Shown: positions 28,901-38,300 of the stretch, in pieces
How positions within the stretch are numbered: position 1 is the first letter of the stretch
How the letters are laid out: each line of letters begins with the position of its first letter
Notes under the pieces: model-generated
Databases searched by the model: none
What the model was told of the DNA's origin: nothing
The model's input: the letters and a program-made list of their open reading frames with translations, nothing else
Origin: Aquimarina megaterium XH134
Lineage (GTDB): Bacteria > Bacteroidota > Bacteroidia > Flavobacteriales > Flavobacteriaceae
DNA: 64,000 bases
Assembly (NCBI RefSeq): GCF_000520975.1
Contig: NZ_JACB01000035.1
Location: 62,001-126,000 of the forward strand
Reading direction: 5' to 3'
Program-made: the position numbers and the translations under genes

Positions 28901-28936
28901 AAAACCCGGAGTATGCCAACTCCGGGTTTTATTTTT
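28901..28936. terminator. Bidirectional terminator between convergent genes
   Basis: AAAACCCGGAGT (28901-28912) and ACTCCGGGTTTT (28919-28930) form a 12-bp stem with a 6-base loop, followed by ATTTTTTT on the plus strand and preceded by A-rich sequence for the minus strand. It overlaps the last two bases of the phosphodiesterase gene. Confidence 0.85.
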
Positions 28937-29423
28937 TTCCTAATTCGATTACTTCCAGGTTTTCGATATTACCAGAATCTAGTGTAAACCTAAGCATTGT
29001 TCTTACTTTGTGAAACCCATGTTTGCCTGCTGCGCCGGGATTCATATGTAATACCCCGTTTTTTTTATCAGGTATTACTTTTAGAATATGCGAATGACCG
29101 CAGATAAATAATTGAGGAGGGTTTGATTTAATCTCATCTCGAGTGTTTATATTGTATTTTGGGGGGTACCCTCCTATGTGAGTGATCCATACAGAGACTC
29201 CTTCGCAATTAAATCTTTGGTGTAAGGGATAGGTAGCCCGGGCTTTATCATCATCGATATTTCCGTATACGGCCCTAAGAGGTTTTAAAGCTTCGATGGC
29301 ATCGGTTACTTTAAGATCACCGATATCTCCGGCATGCCAAATTTCGTCGGCTTCATCAACATAATGCAATATGCGAGAATCGATATAACTATGGGTGTCG
29401 CTAAGTAGAAGTATTTTTTTCAA
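28929..29423 (-). CDS. YfcE/MJ0936-type metallophosphoesterase
   Basis: A 164-residue calcineurin-like phosphodiesterase. Metal-binding motifs are in order: SDTHSYID (D-x-H), HAGDIGD (G-D), YGNIDDD (G-N), ITHIGG (H) and CGHSHILK (G-H-x-H). This size and layout match the YfcE group, which hydrolyses phosphodiesters; the natural substrate is unclear. Its stop overlaps the bidirectional terminator shared with the convergent DUF4293 gene. Confidence 0.88.
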   Translation of the reverse strand: MKKILLLSDTHSYIDSRILHYVDEADEIWHAGDIGDLKVTDAIEALKPLRAVYGNIDDDKARATYPLHQRFNCEGVSVWITHIGGYPPKYNINTRDEIKSNPPQLFICGHSHILKVIPDKKNGVLHMNPGAAGKHGFHKVRTMLRFTLDSGNIENLEVIELGKK

Positions 29424-29501
29424 AATCGAATAATAAAATTGAGTTATTGCACAATAGAAAAACAGGAACTAAACCATAAGCCCTATCTCTGTTTTATAAA
29501 G

Positions 29502-29509
29502 TATATTTG
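29502..29509 (+). promoter_or_regulatory. -7 box (TATATTTG) of truA
   Basis: TATATTTG matches TAnnTTTG and is 93 bases before the chosen truA ATG, with no clear -33 TTG. Confidence 0.45.
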
Positions 29510-29601
29510 CGCTTAGTTTTTATACAAAAATATAATATTGTTGAAATAAGCTACAGAATCTAAGTAAAGAAATTGTATTGAAAATAATAGATGCGAGTAA
29601 A

Positions 29602-30348
29602 ATGAAATATTTTTTAGAACTTTCATATAACGGAACTCCATATCATGGATGGCAACGACAACCTAATGCAATTTCTGTGCAGGAAGTTCTTGAGAATTCG
29701 TTATCTACTATTTTACGTGATAAAATTGATGTGGTTGGAGCAGGAAGAACAGATACTGGTGTTCATGCAAAACAAATTATGGCTCATTTTGATTATGGAG
29801 ATATATTAGATACAGATCAATTTAAATATAAACTTAATGCAATTTTACCGGCAGAAATTGCAATCCAGAATGTATGTCGTGTGCACCAAAATGCTCATGC
29901 CAGGTTTGATGCAGTAAGTAGGTCGTATGAGTATCATGTTTCATTAATAAAAGATCCTTTTGGTATTCATAAATCTTATTATTTGAAAAAACCATTGGAT
30001 GTGGATTTAATGAATGAAGCTGCTAAATTACTGTTAAACTATACTAATTTTAAATGCTTTAGTAAGTCCAAAACCGATGTAAAAACGTATAATTGTACAA
30101 TCACAAATGCGACCTGGGAAAATCATGGTAATCAATTAGTTTTTAAGATTTCGGCCAATCGTTTTCTTAGAAATATGGTTAGAGCAATTGTGGGGACACT
30201 TATCGAGATTGGAGAACATAAATTAAATAATGAGGATTTAATAGCTATTATTAAAAGTGAAGATCGGAGTCAGGCCGGATATTCGGTTCCTGCTCATGGG
30301 CTTTACTTAACAGCTGTAGAATACCCTAATAATATATATACAATATAG
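29602..30348 (+). CDS. truA: tRNA pseudouridine(38-40) synthase TruA
   Basis: Modifies U38-U40 in the anticodon arm of tRNAs. I start at the ATG at 29602 (MKYFLELSYNGTPYHGWQRQ), the family N terminus; an upstream TTG at 29578 would add eight unconserved residues. The catalytic Asp is in AGRTDTGVHAKQ. Also present are ARFDAVSRSYEYHV and FLRNMVRAIVGTLIEIG. Length is 248 residues. The ABC exporter gene starts on the base after its stop. Confidence 0.95.
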   Translation: MKYFLELSYNGTPYHGWQRQPNAISVQEVLENSLSTILRDKIDVVGAGRTDTGVHAKQIMAHFDYGDILDTDQFKYKLNAILPAEIAIQNVCRVHQNAHARFDAVSRSYEYHVSLIKDPFGIHKSYYLKKPLDVDLMNEAAKLLLNYTNFKCFSKSKTDVKTYNCTITNATWENHGNQLVFKISANRFLRNMVRAIVGTLIEIGEHKLNNEDLIAIIKSEDRSQAGYSVPAHGLYLTAVEYPNNIYTI

Positions 30349-32112
30349 ATGGCAGAAAAGAGTGGTAAAGCTTTTGATTTTAAACTTTTCAGACGGTTGA
30401 TTACATATACTAATCCTTACCGACTGACTTTTTATTTTGTAGGTTTTTCGGCTATTTTATTGGCTATCTTGTCTATTATTAATCCTTATTTACTTAGAGA
30501 GACAATAGACAGAACTATTATTCCTAAAGATGGTGAGCTATTGGTTTATTTTATTTGCCTAATGCTTGGAGTTTTGTTTCTGGATGTGATCACTCAATTC
30601 TTGTTTATCTACTTTGCTAACTGGTTAGGGCAAGAAGTAATTAGGGATATTAGAGTGAAATTGTTTGAGCATATGCTTGGTTTTAAAAAACAATATTATG
30701 ATCAGTCTGCTGTAGGTAGATTGGTGACTCGGGCTGTAAGTGATATCGAAACTATAGCCAGTATTTTTAGCCAGGGGTTGTTTATGATTATAAGTGATTT
30801 GTTAAAAATGCTAGCAATCTTATGTTATATGCTCTACCAGAGTTGGCAACTTGCATTACTGGTATTTGTTGTATTGCCTTTGGTTGTGTATGCTACGCGA
30901 ATTTTTCAGCAAAAGATGAAAGTAGCTTTTGAGGAAGTAAGAACCCAGGTTTCTAATCTTAATTCATTTGTACAGGAACGAATTACCGGAATGAAGATCG
31001 TTCAATTGTTTACAAGAGAAGAAATTGAATATTCTAATTTTAAAGAAATTAATGAAAAACATAAAAAAGGTTGGATAAAAACTGTTTGGTATAACTCTAT
31101 ATTTTTTCCTATTGCAGAGATGTCCAGCTCTATAACCATAGGGTTGATTGTTTGGTTTGGAGGATTAAAAGCTGCACAAGGAGATGAAATCACTTTGGGA
31201 CTGGTTATTGCATTTATCCAACTCTCTCAAATTTTATTTAGACCCTTACGGCAGATAGCTGATAAATTCAATACACTACAGATGGGAATGGTAGCTGCTA
31301 ATCGTGTGTTTGCCATTTTGGATACAGATTCTAAAATTGAGAATAGTGGTGTACAGTTATTAGAAAAGATAAAAGGTAAAATTACATTTGATGATGTACG
31401 ATTTAGTTATATCGAAAATGAAGAAGTATTAAAAGGAATCTCTTTTAATGTTGAAGTAGGGGAGACTGTAGCAATAGTAGGAGCAACAGGAGCGGGAAAA
31501 TCTACCATTATTAATTTGCTTAGCAGATTTTATGAAATAGATGACGGAGTGATTTCTATCGATGATATCGATATTAAAACTATTGAGTTAAAATCATTGC
31601 GTAGTCATATTGCAGTAGTGCTTCAGGATGTGTTTTTATTTGCAGATACGATTCTTAATAATATTACTTTAAATAATGAAGAGATTCTCGAAGAACAAGT
31701 ATATCAAGCTGCAAAAGAGATAGGAATTCATGATTTTATTATGAGTCTTCCAGATGGATACCATTATAATGTAAAAGAAAGAGGAGCTATGCTTTCTTCG
31801 GGACAAAGGCAGCTTATTTCTTTTTTAAGAGCATATGTTACTAATCCGGGTATTTTAGTGCTAGATGAAGCTACATCATCGATAGATTCACATAGTGAAC
31901 AGTTGATTCAGAACGCAACAAACAAGATTACCAAAGGAAGAACTTCTATTGTTATTGCCCATCGATTAGCGACCATTAAAAAAGCAGATAAAATTATTGT
32001 AATGGATCAGGGTAAAATTGTAGAACAAGGTAATCATAATGAGTTGCTCCAAATCGAAAATGGATATTACAGAAATTTATACGAAGTACAATTTGCAGAT
32101 GTAACCGAATAA
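30349..32112 (+). CDS. ABC exporter, fused membrane and ATPase domains (MsbA-like)
   Basis: A half-transporter of 587 residues with six membrane helices (about 20-310) and a nucleotide-binding domain (about 345-580). Walker A is GATGAGKST, the signature is LSSGQRQLISF (LSSGQ in place of LSGGQ), Walker B is ILVLDEATSSID, and the H-loop is IVIAHRLATIKKAD. It probably acts as a homodimer that flips lipids or exports drugs; MsbA-like function is a guess. It directly abuts truA and is convergent with the DUF3667 gene, 14 bases away. Confidence 0.88.
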   Translation: MAEKSGKAFDFKLFRRLITYTNPYRLTFYFVGFSAILLAILSIINPYLLRETIDRTIIPKDGELLVYFICLMLGVLFLDVITQFLFIYFANWLGQEVIRDIRVKLFEHMLGFKKQYYDQSAVGRLVTRAVSDIETIASIFSQGLFMIISDLLKMLAILCYMLYQSWQLALLVFVVLPLVVYATRIFQQKMKVAFEEVRTQVSNLNSFVQERITGMKIVQLFTREEIEYSNFKEINEKHKKGWIKTVWYNSIFFPIAEMSSSITIGLIVWFGGLKAAQGDEITLGLVIAFIQLSQILFRPLRQIADKFNTLQMGMVAANRVFAILDTDSKIENSGVQLLEKIKGKITFDDVRFSYIENEEVLKGISFNVEVGETVAIVGATGAGKSTIINLLSRFYEIDDGVISIDDIDIKTIELKSLRSHIAVVLQDVFLFADTILNNITLNNEEILEEQVYQAAKEIGIHDFIMSLPDGYHYNVKERGAMLSSGQRQLISFLRAYVTNPGILVLDEATSSIDSHSEQLIQNATNKITKGRTSIVIAHRLATIKKADKIIVMDQGKIVEQGNHNELLQIENGYYRNLYEVQFADVTE

Positions 32113-32126
32113 GTGGTTTGTTGTTC

Positions 32127-32912
32127 TTATTTGGTAGGGATTTCTATGGCTCCTGATATCATCATTAGTGCAACAACTACTATTGCAACAATAAAATAAA
32201 GTACTCCTCCATAAATAAGAAATAGTAGTGTTTTGATCAGGATTTTCTTTATGCTAATTTGATAAAGCCTCTTTAAAACATAAGCCATATAAAGTATATA
32301 TACCGGGAACTGTACTAAACCTACAATCATAAAACTATCTACCATAAATGTTAACGGTAGTAAAACGAGGGTCATAATCCCTACAATATGGGAGTAACCA
32401 TATAGGTAGATTACAAAATGCTCTGTTAAATTATATTTTTTATAATTCAAAAAAACCAGTCGAGACAATAAAGCTAGTAAAGGAATCATTAAAAAACTTA
32501 GCATAGACTGGTATTGGGTAGTGGTGTCAAATATCGAACTTTGTATTTCAGCTTGTTGTGCAGTGAAATTATCCCCAAACTGCATAATTTCTTTTAATCT
32601 ATCTTTTACTATAAAAGAATAAACTCCTGTAATCGTTATGGTAATAGCAAAATATCCAAAAGCATTTACATATCGCTTTCTAAGTCCATGGATATAGCCA
32701 TCGATTACTTCCTCTGGTTTTGTGAATAAATGAATAAATGTTTTAATAAATGAATTATCCAAATTAAGAAAACGATCGACAAATTCTGAAATCAGATTTT
32801 TAAAAGTAATTCGTTTTGTAATCTTTTTTGCACCGCAATCGGGACAAAAATTATGACTTTCAATTTGTTGCCCACAATTTTTGCAATTGGTAATAGTAAT
32901 TAAATTATTCAT
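32127..32912 (-). CDS. DUF3667 zinc-ribbon membrane protein
   Basis: A 261-residue protein with an N-terminal zinc ribbon (CKNCG...CPDCGAKK, four Cys between 10 and 28), a short amphipathic stretch, and four or five hydrophobic segments in the rest. This layout matches DUF3667, common in Bacteroidota and of unknown function. Its ATG overlaps the cdaA stop by one base, so the two are translated together, which suggests a link with cyclic di-AMP or the membrane. Confidence 0.75.
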   Translation of the reverse strand: MNNLITITNCKNCGQQIESHNFCPDCGAKKITKRITFKNLISEFVDRFLNLDNSFIKTFIHLFTKPEEVIDGYIHGLRKRYVNAFGYFAITITITGVYSFIVKDRLKEIMQFGDNFTAQQAEIQSSIFDTTTQYQSMLSFLMIPLLALLSRLVFLNYKKYNLTEHFVIYLYGYSHIVGIMTLVLLPLTFMVDSFMIVGLVQFPVYILYMAYVLKRLYQISIKKILIKTLLFLIYGGVLYFIVAIVVVALMMISGAIEIPTK

Positions 32913-33688
32913 TAAACTAAATCCCTTTTTATTTTTTCTATTAACTCTTCTTCTGTTTTAAATATCACAAATTCCCCATTTTTGATATATGATAATTTGC
33001 CAGTCTCTTCACTTACCACTAGAGCTAAAGCATCAGTTTTTTCACTAATACCTACAGCAGCACGATGTCTTAGTCCAAAACGTAAAGGCATGTTATTATC
33101 ATTGGTAACTGGTAAAATGACTCGGGTGGCTACTATACTATTATCTTCTATAATCATGGCTCCATCATGAAGAGGGCTGTTTTTATAAAAAATACTTTCG
33201 ATTATGGGAGTATTTACAAGAACATCCATAGCATCTCCCGATGTTTTAACAAAATCCAGAGATGTATTTCTTTTAATAACAATAAGTGCTCCGGTATGAG
33301 TTTTTGCCATTTCACTACAAGCAGTTACGATAGCGGTAACATTGGTAACACTATCTTCGGGTGCATCTCTAATAAATTTTAATTGCCTGAGAAATTTACG
33401 CCTTCTTCCAAAATTAGTAGAACCAATCATTAAAAGGAATTTTCGTATTTCTTGTTGAAAAACTACAATTAGGGCAAACATTCCAACACCAATAAATTCA
33501 CCCAAAACGCTACTCAACATTTCCATGGCAAGGAATTGTGTAAGTTTCCATACCAGATAAATCATAACTATTCCTATAAAAATATTGATAGCAGCAGTAC
33601 CTTTAACTAACTTATAAATATAGTACAATAATAAGGCAACAAGTACAATATCAAGTATATCTAATATTCTTAGGTTTATTAAGTCCAA
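32912..33688 (-). CDS. cdaA: Diadenylate cyclase CdaA
   Basis: Makes cyclic di-AMP from two ATP. The 258-residue protein has three N-terminal membrane helices (about 8-75) and a DisA_N cyclase domain with DGAMI (Asp175) and LRHRAA (Arg207-His208-Arg209), both catalytic signatures. In other phyla cdaA lies by cdaR and glmM; here it is followed by a DUF3667 gene with overlapping stop and start, and folP lies upstream on the same strand (111-base gap). Confidence 0.93.
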   Translation of the reverse strand: MDLINLRILDILDIVLVALLLYYIYKLVKGTAAINIFIGIVMIYLVWKLTQFLAMEMLSSVLGEFIGVGMFALIVVFQQEIRKFLLMIGSTNFGRRRKFLRQLKFIRDAPEDSVTNVTAIVTACSEMAKTHTGALIVIKRNTSLDFVKTSGDAMDVLVNTPIIESIFYKNSPLHDGAMIIEDNSIVATRVILPVTNDNNMPLRFGLRHRAAVGISEKTDALALVVSEETGKLSYIKNGEFVIFKTEEELIEKIKRDLV

Positions 33689-33799
33689 ATGTCTGGTGTT
33701 TTTGTAAAAATAGAAAAATTAGTGAAACCTTGTTTTGAAAAGCTGTATAAAACAGCGTATTCAAAATAATGATGAGTTAGATTCATTTGTAGGTAGTTT

Positions 33800-34624
33800 T
33801 TAATTAGAATAAGCACTTACCAGATGAACACACTCTACAGCTTCTTTAACATCATGTACTCTTAAGATAGAGGCCCCGTTAAGCAAGGCAATAGTATTAA
33901 GAGATGTAGTGCCATTTAGTGCTTCTTGCGGAGTACTATTTAGTGTTTTGTATATCATTGATTTTCGAGAAACTCCAGCTAGTATAGGTAAATTATGTAC
34001 CTCTAAGAGTTTTAAGTTTTTTAAAAGATCGAAATTTTGATAGATATCTTTAGCAAAACCAAACCCAGGATCAATAATCATATCATTCACACCATATTTT
34101 TTTGCTTCTGCAATTTTTTCTGCAAAATATATATTCATTTCATGAATTAGATTATCATATTGATTTAATGATTTCATGGTTTGAGGAGTTCCTTTCATGT
34201 GCATCATGATGTATGGAACTCCTAATATACCAACTGTTGGGATCATGTTTTTATCCAAGTTTCCGGCAGAAATATCATTAATTAATGCGGCTCCGGCTTC
34301 AATACATGCTTTTGCAATTTCACTTCTAAATGTATCAATAGATAATAAGATTTCAGGAAATTCATTAAGCAACAATGATACTATAGGTAGGATTCTTTTT
34401 TCTTCTTCTTCAATAGAAATATGATCTGCTTCTGGTCTTGAAGAATAGGCACCTAAATCAATAAAAGAAGCACCTTCGATAAGCATTTGTTCTGTTTGTT
34501 TTAATATCTCGTTTTCATTTTTATATTTCCCTCCATCATAAAAAGAATCAGGAGTTAGGTTAAGAATACCCATTATTTTTGGAGTAGATAAATCGATTAA
34601 TGAGCCTTTACAATTTATTGTCAT
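33800..34624 (-). CDS. folP: Dihydropteroate synthase
   Basis: Condenses p-aminobenzoate with dihydropterin pyrophosphate in folate synthesis and is the sulfonamide target. I start at the ATG at 34624 (MTINCKGSLIDLSTPKIMG), the usual family N terminus; an upstream ATG at 34666 would add 14 residues. Motifs are MGILNLTPDSFYDGG, SIDTFRSEIA, INDISAG, DPGFGFAKD, and AGVSRKSMI. Length is 274 residues. It is divergent from the DUF1599 gene. Confidence 0.95.
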   Translation of the reverse strand: MTINCKGSLIDLSTPKIMGILNLTPDSFYDGGKYKNENEILKQTEQMLIEGASFIDLGAYSSRPEADHISIEEEEKRILPIVSLLLNEFPEILLSIDTFRSEIAKACIEAGAALINDISAGNLDKNMIPTVGILGVPYIMMHMKGTPQTMKSLNQYDNLIHEMNIYFAEKIAEAKKYGVNDMIIDPGFGFAKDIYQNFDLLKNLKLLEVHNLPILAGVSRKSMIYKTLNSTPQEALNGTTSLNTIALLNGASILRVHDVKEAVECVHLVSAYSN

Positions 34625-34792
34625 TTTTGAGATTTCATTTGTTATGATTATTGTTTTAAGGGGCAAGCCTATATTTTGGTTGGAATTTATAAAATTGTGA
34701 GGTCACATTTCGTGTTTTTTACTTTTAAACTTTAGATATGATTTTTTTAATTCCCATATTAAAGCGAAATTTACGCAAAATTCAACAGTTTT

Positions 34793-35338
34793 ATGCAAGA
34801 TACATCCACACAATATGATACCATAATTAGTAATTGTCGAGATCTATTTAATCAAAAGATGATAGATTATGGCAGTGCGTGGAGAATTCTAAGATTACCA
34901 TCCTTAACCGATCAGATTTTTATTAAAGCACAACGCATTAGAAGCCTTCAGGAAAATGAAGTACGTAAGGTAAATGAAGGTGAAGTTTCAGAATTTATAG
35001 GGATTATTAATTATTGTTTAATGGCTTTGATACAACTAGAGAAAGGAGTTGCAGAACAACCCGATTTGTCTTCAGAAGAGGCAGTTACGTTGTATGATAA
35101 ACATATTAGGATTACCAAAGAATTAATGATGAATAAAAATCATGATTATGGAGAAGCCTGGCGTGATTTACGAGTGAGTTCTCTTACAGATCTTATTATT
35201 CAGAAATTACTTAGAGTAAAACAGATAGAGGATAATAAAGGAAAAACGTTGGTAAGCGAAGGTATCGATGCAAATTACCAGGATATGATTAATTATGCAG
35301 TATTTGCTATGATTCATTTAGGCGAGGCAAATAAATAG
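34793..35338 (+). CDS. DUF1599 protein with internal duplication
   Basis: A 181-residue protein with two similar halves. DYGSAWRILRLPSLTDQIF (about 25-43) in the first matches DYGEAWRDLRVSSLTDLII (about 116-134) in the second, and each half ends in a helix with D/E-hyd-I-N-Y. This is the DUF1599 (nucleotide modification associated domain 1) layout, typical of Bacteroidota and next to folP in many members. Function is unknown. Confidence 0.8.
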   Translation: MQDTSTQYDTIISNCRDLFNQKMIDYGSAWRILRLPSLTDQIFIKAQRIRSLQENEVRKVNEGEVSEFIGIINYCLMALIQLEKGVAEQPDLSSEEAVTLYDKHIRITKELMMNKNHDYGEAWRDLRVSSLTDLIIQKLLRVKQIEDNKGKTLVSEGIDANYQDMINYAVFAMIHLGEANK

Positions 35339-35497
35339 ATATATAAAATACTGTTAAACTAAAAGGAACAAGGATTAATCATATTATCTTGTGCAAATTA
35401 TACTAAAATATTATGGTCAGCATATAAAGAACAGGTAATCAAAATAGATGTTACTTTAGTTCTATATCGGCTTTTTGAAAAAATAAAATATACGTAG

Positions 35498-37162
35498 ATG
35501 AAAATATTGGTTTCTTTCTCAAGAATATTTGTAGCAGCACTTTTTCTGTTTTCAGGGTTTATAAAGCTTAATGACCCTGTTGGGTTTTCATATAAGCTTC
35601 AGGAGTATTTTGGTGAAGGCGTACTGAACCTAGAATTTTTAATTCCCTTTGCTTTATTAATAGCGATTTTTTTGGTGATTTTTGAAATCGTATTAGGTAT
35701 TACATTGTTATTGGGGTACTTGCCAAAGTTTACAGTATGGTCATTGTTATTAATGATAGCCTTTTTTACGTTTCTTACCTTTTATTCGGCATATTTTAAT
35801 AAGGTTACAGATTGCGGATGTTTTGGTGATGCATTACCGTTAACTCCCTGGGAATCCTTTACCAAAGATGTGATTTTACTGATTTTAATATTGATATTGT
35901 TCTTTGGAAGAAAGTATATAACACCAATTAAACCTCTTGCAACACATAAATGGATTGTTTTTGCAACTTTTACGGCTTGTTTGGCCTTTGCGTATTATGT
36001 TTTAATGCATTTACCAGCTTTTGATTTTAGAGCATATAAAGAAGGAGTTAATATTCAGGAAGGGATGGAAGTGCCAGAAGGAGCTCCAAAAGCAGAGTTT
36101 GCTTATCACTGGAAATTTAATGTTAACGGAGAGGAGAAAATTATTACTACAAGTGGAGATTACCCCAAAGTAGATGGTAAATTTATCGAAGTTGAAACCA
36201 AAACAGTAGATGAAGGATATGAACCTCCAATTCATGACTTTGCAATAGAAAAGAATGATGTAGATTATACAGCAGAATTTCTCGAAAGAGAAAACCTGAT
36301 ATTAATAGTAGCGTATAACTTATCTAAAAGTGAAGCAGAAGGCTTTTATGCAGTTAAAGAAATAACCAATAAAGCTATATCTCAAGGATATGATGTGATA
36401 GGTCTTACAGCTTCTACACCAAAAGATATAGCGCAGGTACAACAACAACATGATCTTGATTTTGATTTTTATACTACAGACGAAACAGCCTTAAAAACTA
36501 TATTGCGATCTAACCCGGGGATTGTAAAACTTAAAAAAGGAACTATAGTAAAAAAGTTACACTGGAATGATGCAGAGAAACTTAACCTGGAAAAAGTAGA
36601 GCCTTCAAAACCTAAGATTAATGTACTATTAAAAGCACAGTTAGATAGTATTATGAAGCTGGATCAGGACGGAAGAAGTTCTGGAGAAATTTCCTGGGAA
36701 AAACAAAAAATAATAGATAGTACCAATACAATATTTATAGAAGAAGTTTTTAAAAAGTATGGGTATCCTGGTAAAACTTTGGTTGGCGAAGGGACAAATA
36801 TAGCGGCTTGGTTAGTAATTCAGCATTCAGATAAGATAGGAGCATATTTGCCTCTTATAAAAGAAGCTGGAGAAAAAGGAGAGCTGGATATGGCATCGGT
36901 AGCAATGATGGAAGATCGACATCTAATGCAACAAGGATTAGAACAGATTTATGGTACGCAAGGCACGAGATTAAACTCTAACAGCAAAACACCAATTTCT
37001 TTGATATGGCCGATTAAAGATCCAGAATCTGTAAATGAAAGAAGAAAAGAAGTTGGTTTTACCGAAACCATAGAAGAATATAGCGAACGTCTCTTTGGTG
37101 TTCCTTACAAAATATATACACTAGAAGAGGTAAAAAAAATTAAAGAAAACTCTAATCAATAA
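35498..37162 (+). CDS. BT_3928-type DoxX/MauE membrane protein fused to a DUF6624-like domain
   Basis: A 554-residue protein. The N-terminal part (about 1-160) has four or five membrane helices with a MauE/DoxX-like D-C-G-C-F-G motif (about 108). A periplasmic thioredoxin-fold-like region (about 245-350) follows, and then a C-terminal domain (about 385-545). That last part has YGYPGKTLVGEG, AAWLVIQHSD, MMEDRHLMQQGLEQIYGTQG, which resembles DUF6624. It overlaps the permease gene by one base. Function unknown, probably redox at the membrane. Confidence 0.75.
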   Translation: MKILVSFSRIFVAALFLFSGFIKLNDPVGFSYKLQEYFGEGVLNLEFLIPFALLIAIFLVIFEIVLGITLLLGYLPKFTVWSLLLMIAFFTFLTFYSAYFNKVTDCGCFGDALPLTPWESFTKDVILLILILILFFGRKYITPIKPLATHKWIVFATFTACLAFAYYVLMHLPAFDFRAYKEGVNIQEGMEVPEGAPKAEFAYHWKFNVNGEEKIITTSGDYPKVDGKFIEVETKTVDEGYEPPIHDFAIEKNDVDYTAEFLERENLILIVAYNLSKSEAEGFYAVKEITNKAISQGYDVIGLTASTPKDIAQVQQQHDLDFDFYTTDETALKTILRSNPGIVKLKKGTIVKKLHWNDAEKLNLEKVEPSKPKINVLLKAQLDSIMKLDQDGRSSGEISWEKQKIIDSTNTIFIEEVFKKYGYPGKTLVGEGTNIAAWLVIQHSDKIGAYLPLIKEAGEKGELDMASVAMMEDRHLMQQGLEQIYGTQGTRLNSNSKTPISLIWPIKDPESVNERRKEVGFTETIEEYSERLFGVPYKIYTLEEVKKIKENSNQ

Positions 37163-38235
37163 TGGGCGGTTATCTCATTAGTAAAATAGGATATGCTTTG
37201 CTTACTTTATTGGGAGTGGTGACTGTTATTTTTTTATTATTTACAATTCTTCCCGGTGATCCTGCTCAGATGATGCTCGGGCAAAATGAGACCGAAGAAC
37301 AGCTAAAAAATGTGAGAAAGAAATACGGTTTTGATAAACCATTATCAAAGCAATATTTATATTATATAAATGATCTTTCGCCTATATCATTTCACAGTAC
37401 AAACCCTGATGATTTTTCATATTTCGACACTAAAAAGTATAACGGAAACCAGTTATTTAAGATAGGTGATGTTGCTACAATACTTAAATTTCCATATTTA
37501 AGAGAATCTTTTCAAAAAAGTGGTAAAAAAGTAAGTGAGGTAATTAAAGAAACGTTACCTAATACAGCGGTCTTGGCAATCTCTGCTATATGTATTGCCA
37601 TTATTATTGGGGTTTTATTGGGAATTATAGGTGCCTTGACCAAAGATCAGTGGCCAGATAAAATGATTCAGTTGTTAAGTACTTTAGGAATGAGTGTTCC
37701 TTCTTTTTTTAGTGCAATTATTTTTGCCTGGTTGTTTGGATATGTGTTACAAGAATTTACCAATTTAAATATGACAGGTAGTTTATATGAAGTAGATGAT
37801 TTTGGTGAAGGGAGTTATATCCAATGGAAAAACCTAATTCTTCCTGCAATAGTATTGGGGATTCGACCACTTGCTGTTGTTTCTCAACTCATGCGTAATT
37901 CATTACTCGAGGTGATGGGGCAGGATTATATTCGAACGGCAAAGGCAAAAGGACTTTCGATGTTTCAGGTGATAAGAAAGCATGCATTAAAAAACTCATT
38001 AAACCCAGTTGTTACTGCAATTTCGGGATGGTTTGCATCTATGCTCGCCGGAGCAGTATTTGTAGAATATATATTTGGGTGGAACGGATTAGGTAAAGAG
38101 ATTGTAGATGCTCTAAACACATTGGATCTTCCTGTAATAATGGGAGCCGTATTGGTCATTGCTACTATGTTTATACTAATCAATATATTTGTCGATATTA
38201 TCTATGGATGGCTTGACCCCAGAATTAGGGTTTGA
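37162..38235 (+). CDS. Binding-protein-dependent ABC transporter permease (DppB/OppB-like)
   Basis: A 357-residue inner-membrane permease. The start GGYLISKIGYALLTLLGVVT and the FTILPGDPAQMMLGQ segment fit the DppB/OppB family. The EAA loop (MGQDYIRTAKAKGLSMFQVIRKHALKNSLNP) is split here as VMGQDYIRTAKAKGL and FQVIRKHALKNSLNP. There is a longer periplasmic loop (about 60-125). No ATPase, second permease or binding protein is adjacent. It starts one base inside the DoxX gene stop. Confidence 0.85.
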   Translation: MGGYLISKIGYALLTLLGVVTVIFLLFTILPGDPAQMMLGQNETEEQLKNVRKKYGFDKPLSKQYLYYINDLSPISFHSTNPDDFSYFDTKKYNGNQLFKIGDVATILKFPYLRESFQKSGKKVSEVIKETLPNTAVLAISAICIAIIIGVLLGIIGALTKDQWPDKMIQLLSTLGMSVPSFFSAIIFAWLFGYVLQEFTNLNMTGSLYEVDDFGEGSYIQWKNLILPAIVLGIRPLAVVSQLMRNSLLEVMGQDYIRTAKAKGLSMFQVIRKHALKNSLNPVVTAISGWFASMLAGAVFVEYIFGWNGLGKEIVDALNTLDLPVIMGAVLVIATMFILINIFVDIIYGWLDPRIRV

Positions 38236-38300
38236 GCTATTAATAACTCCTAATATAATATATAACCACACTATTAACCAAAAACATAAATTTTAAATTA

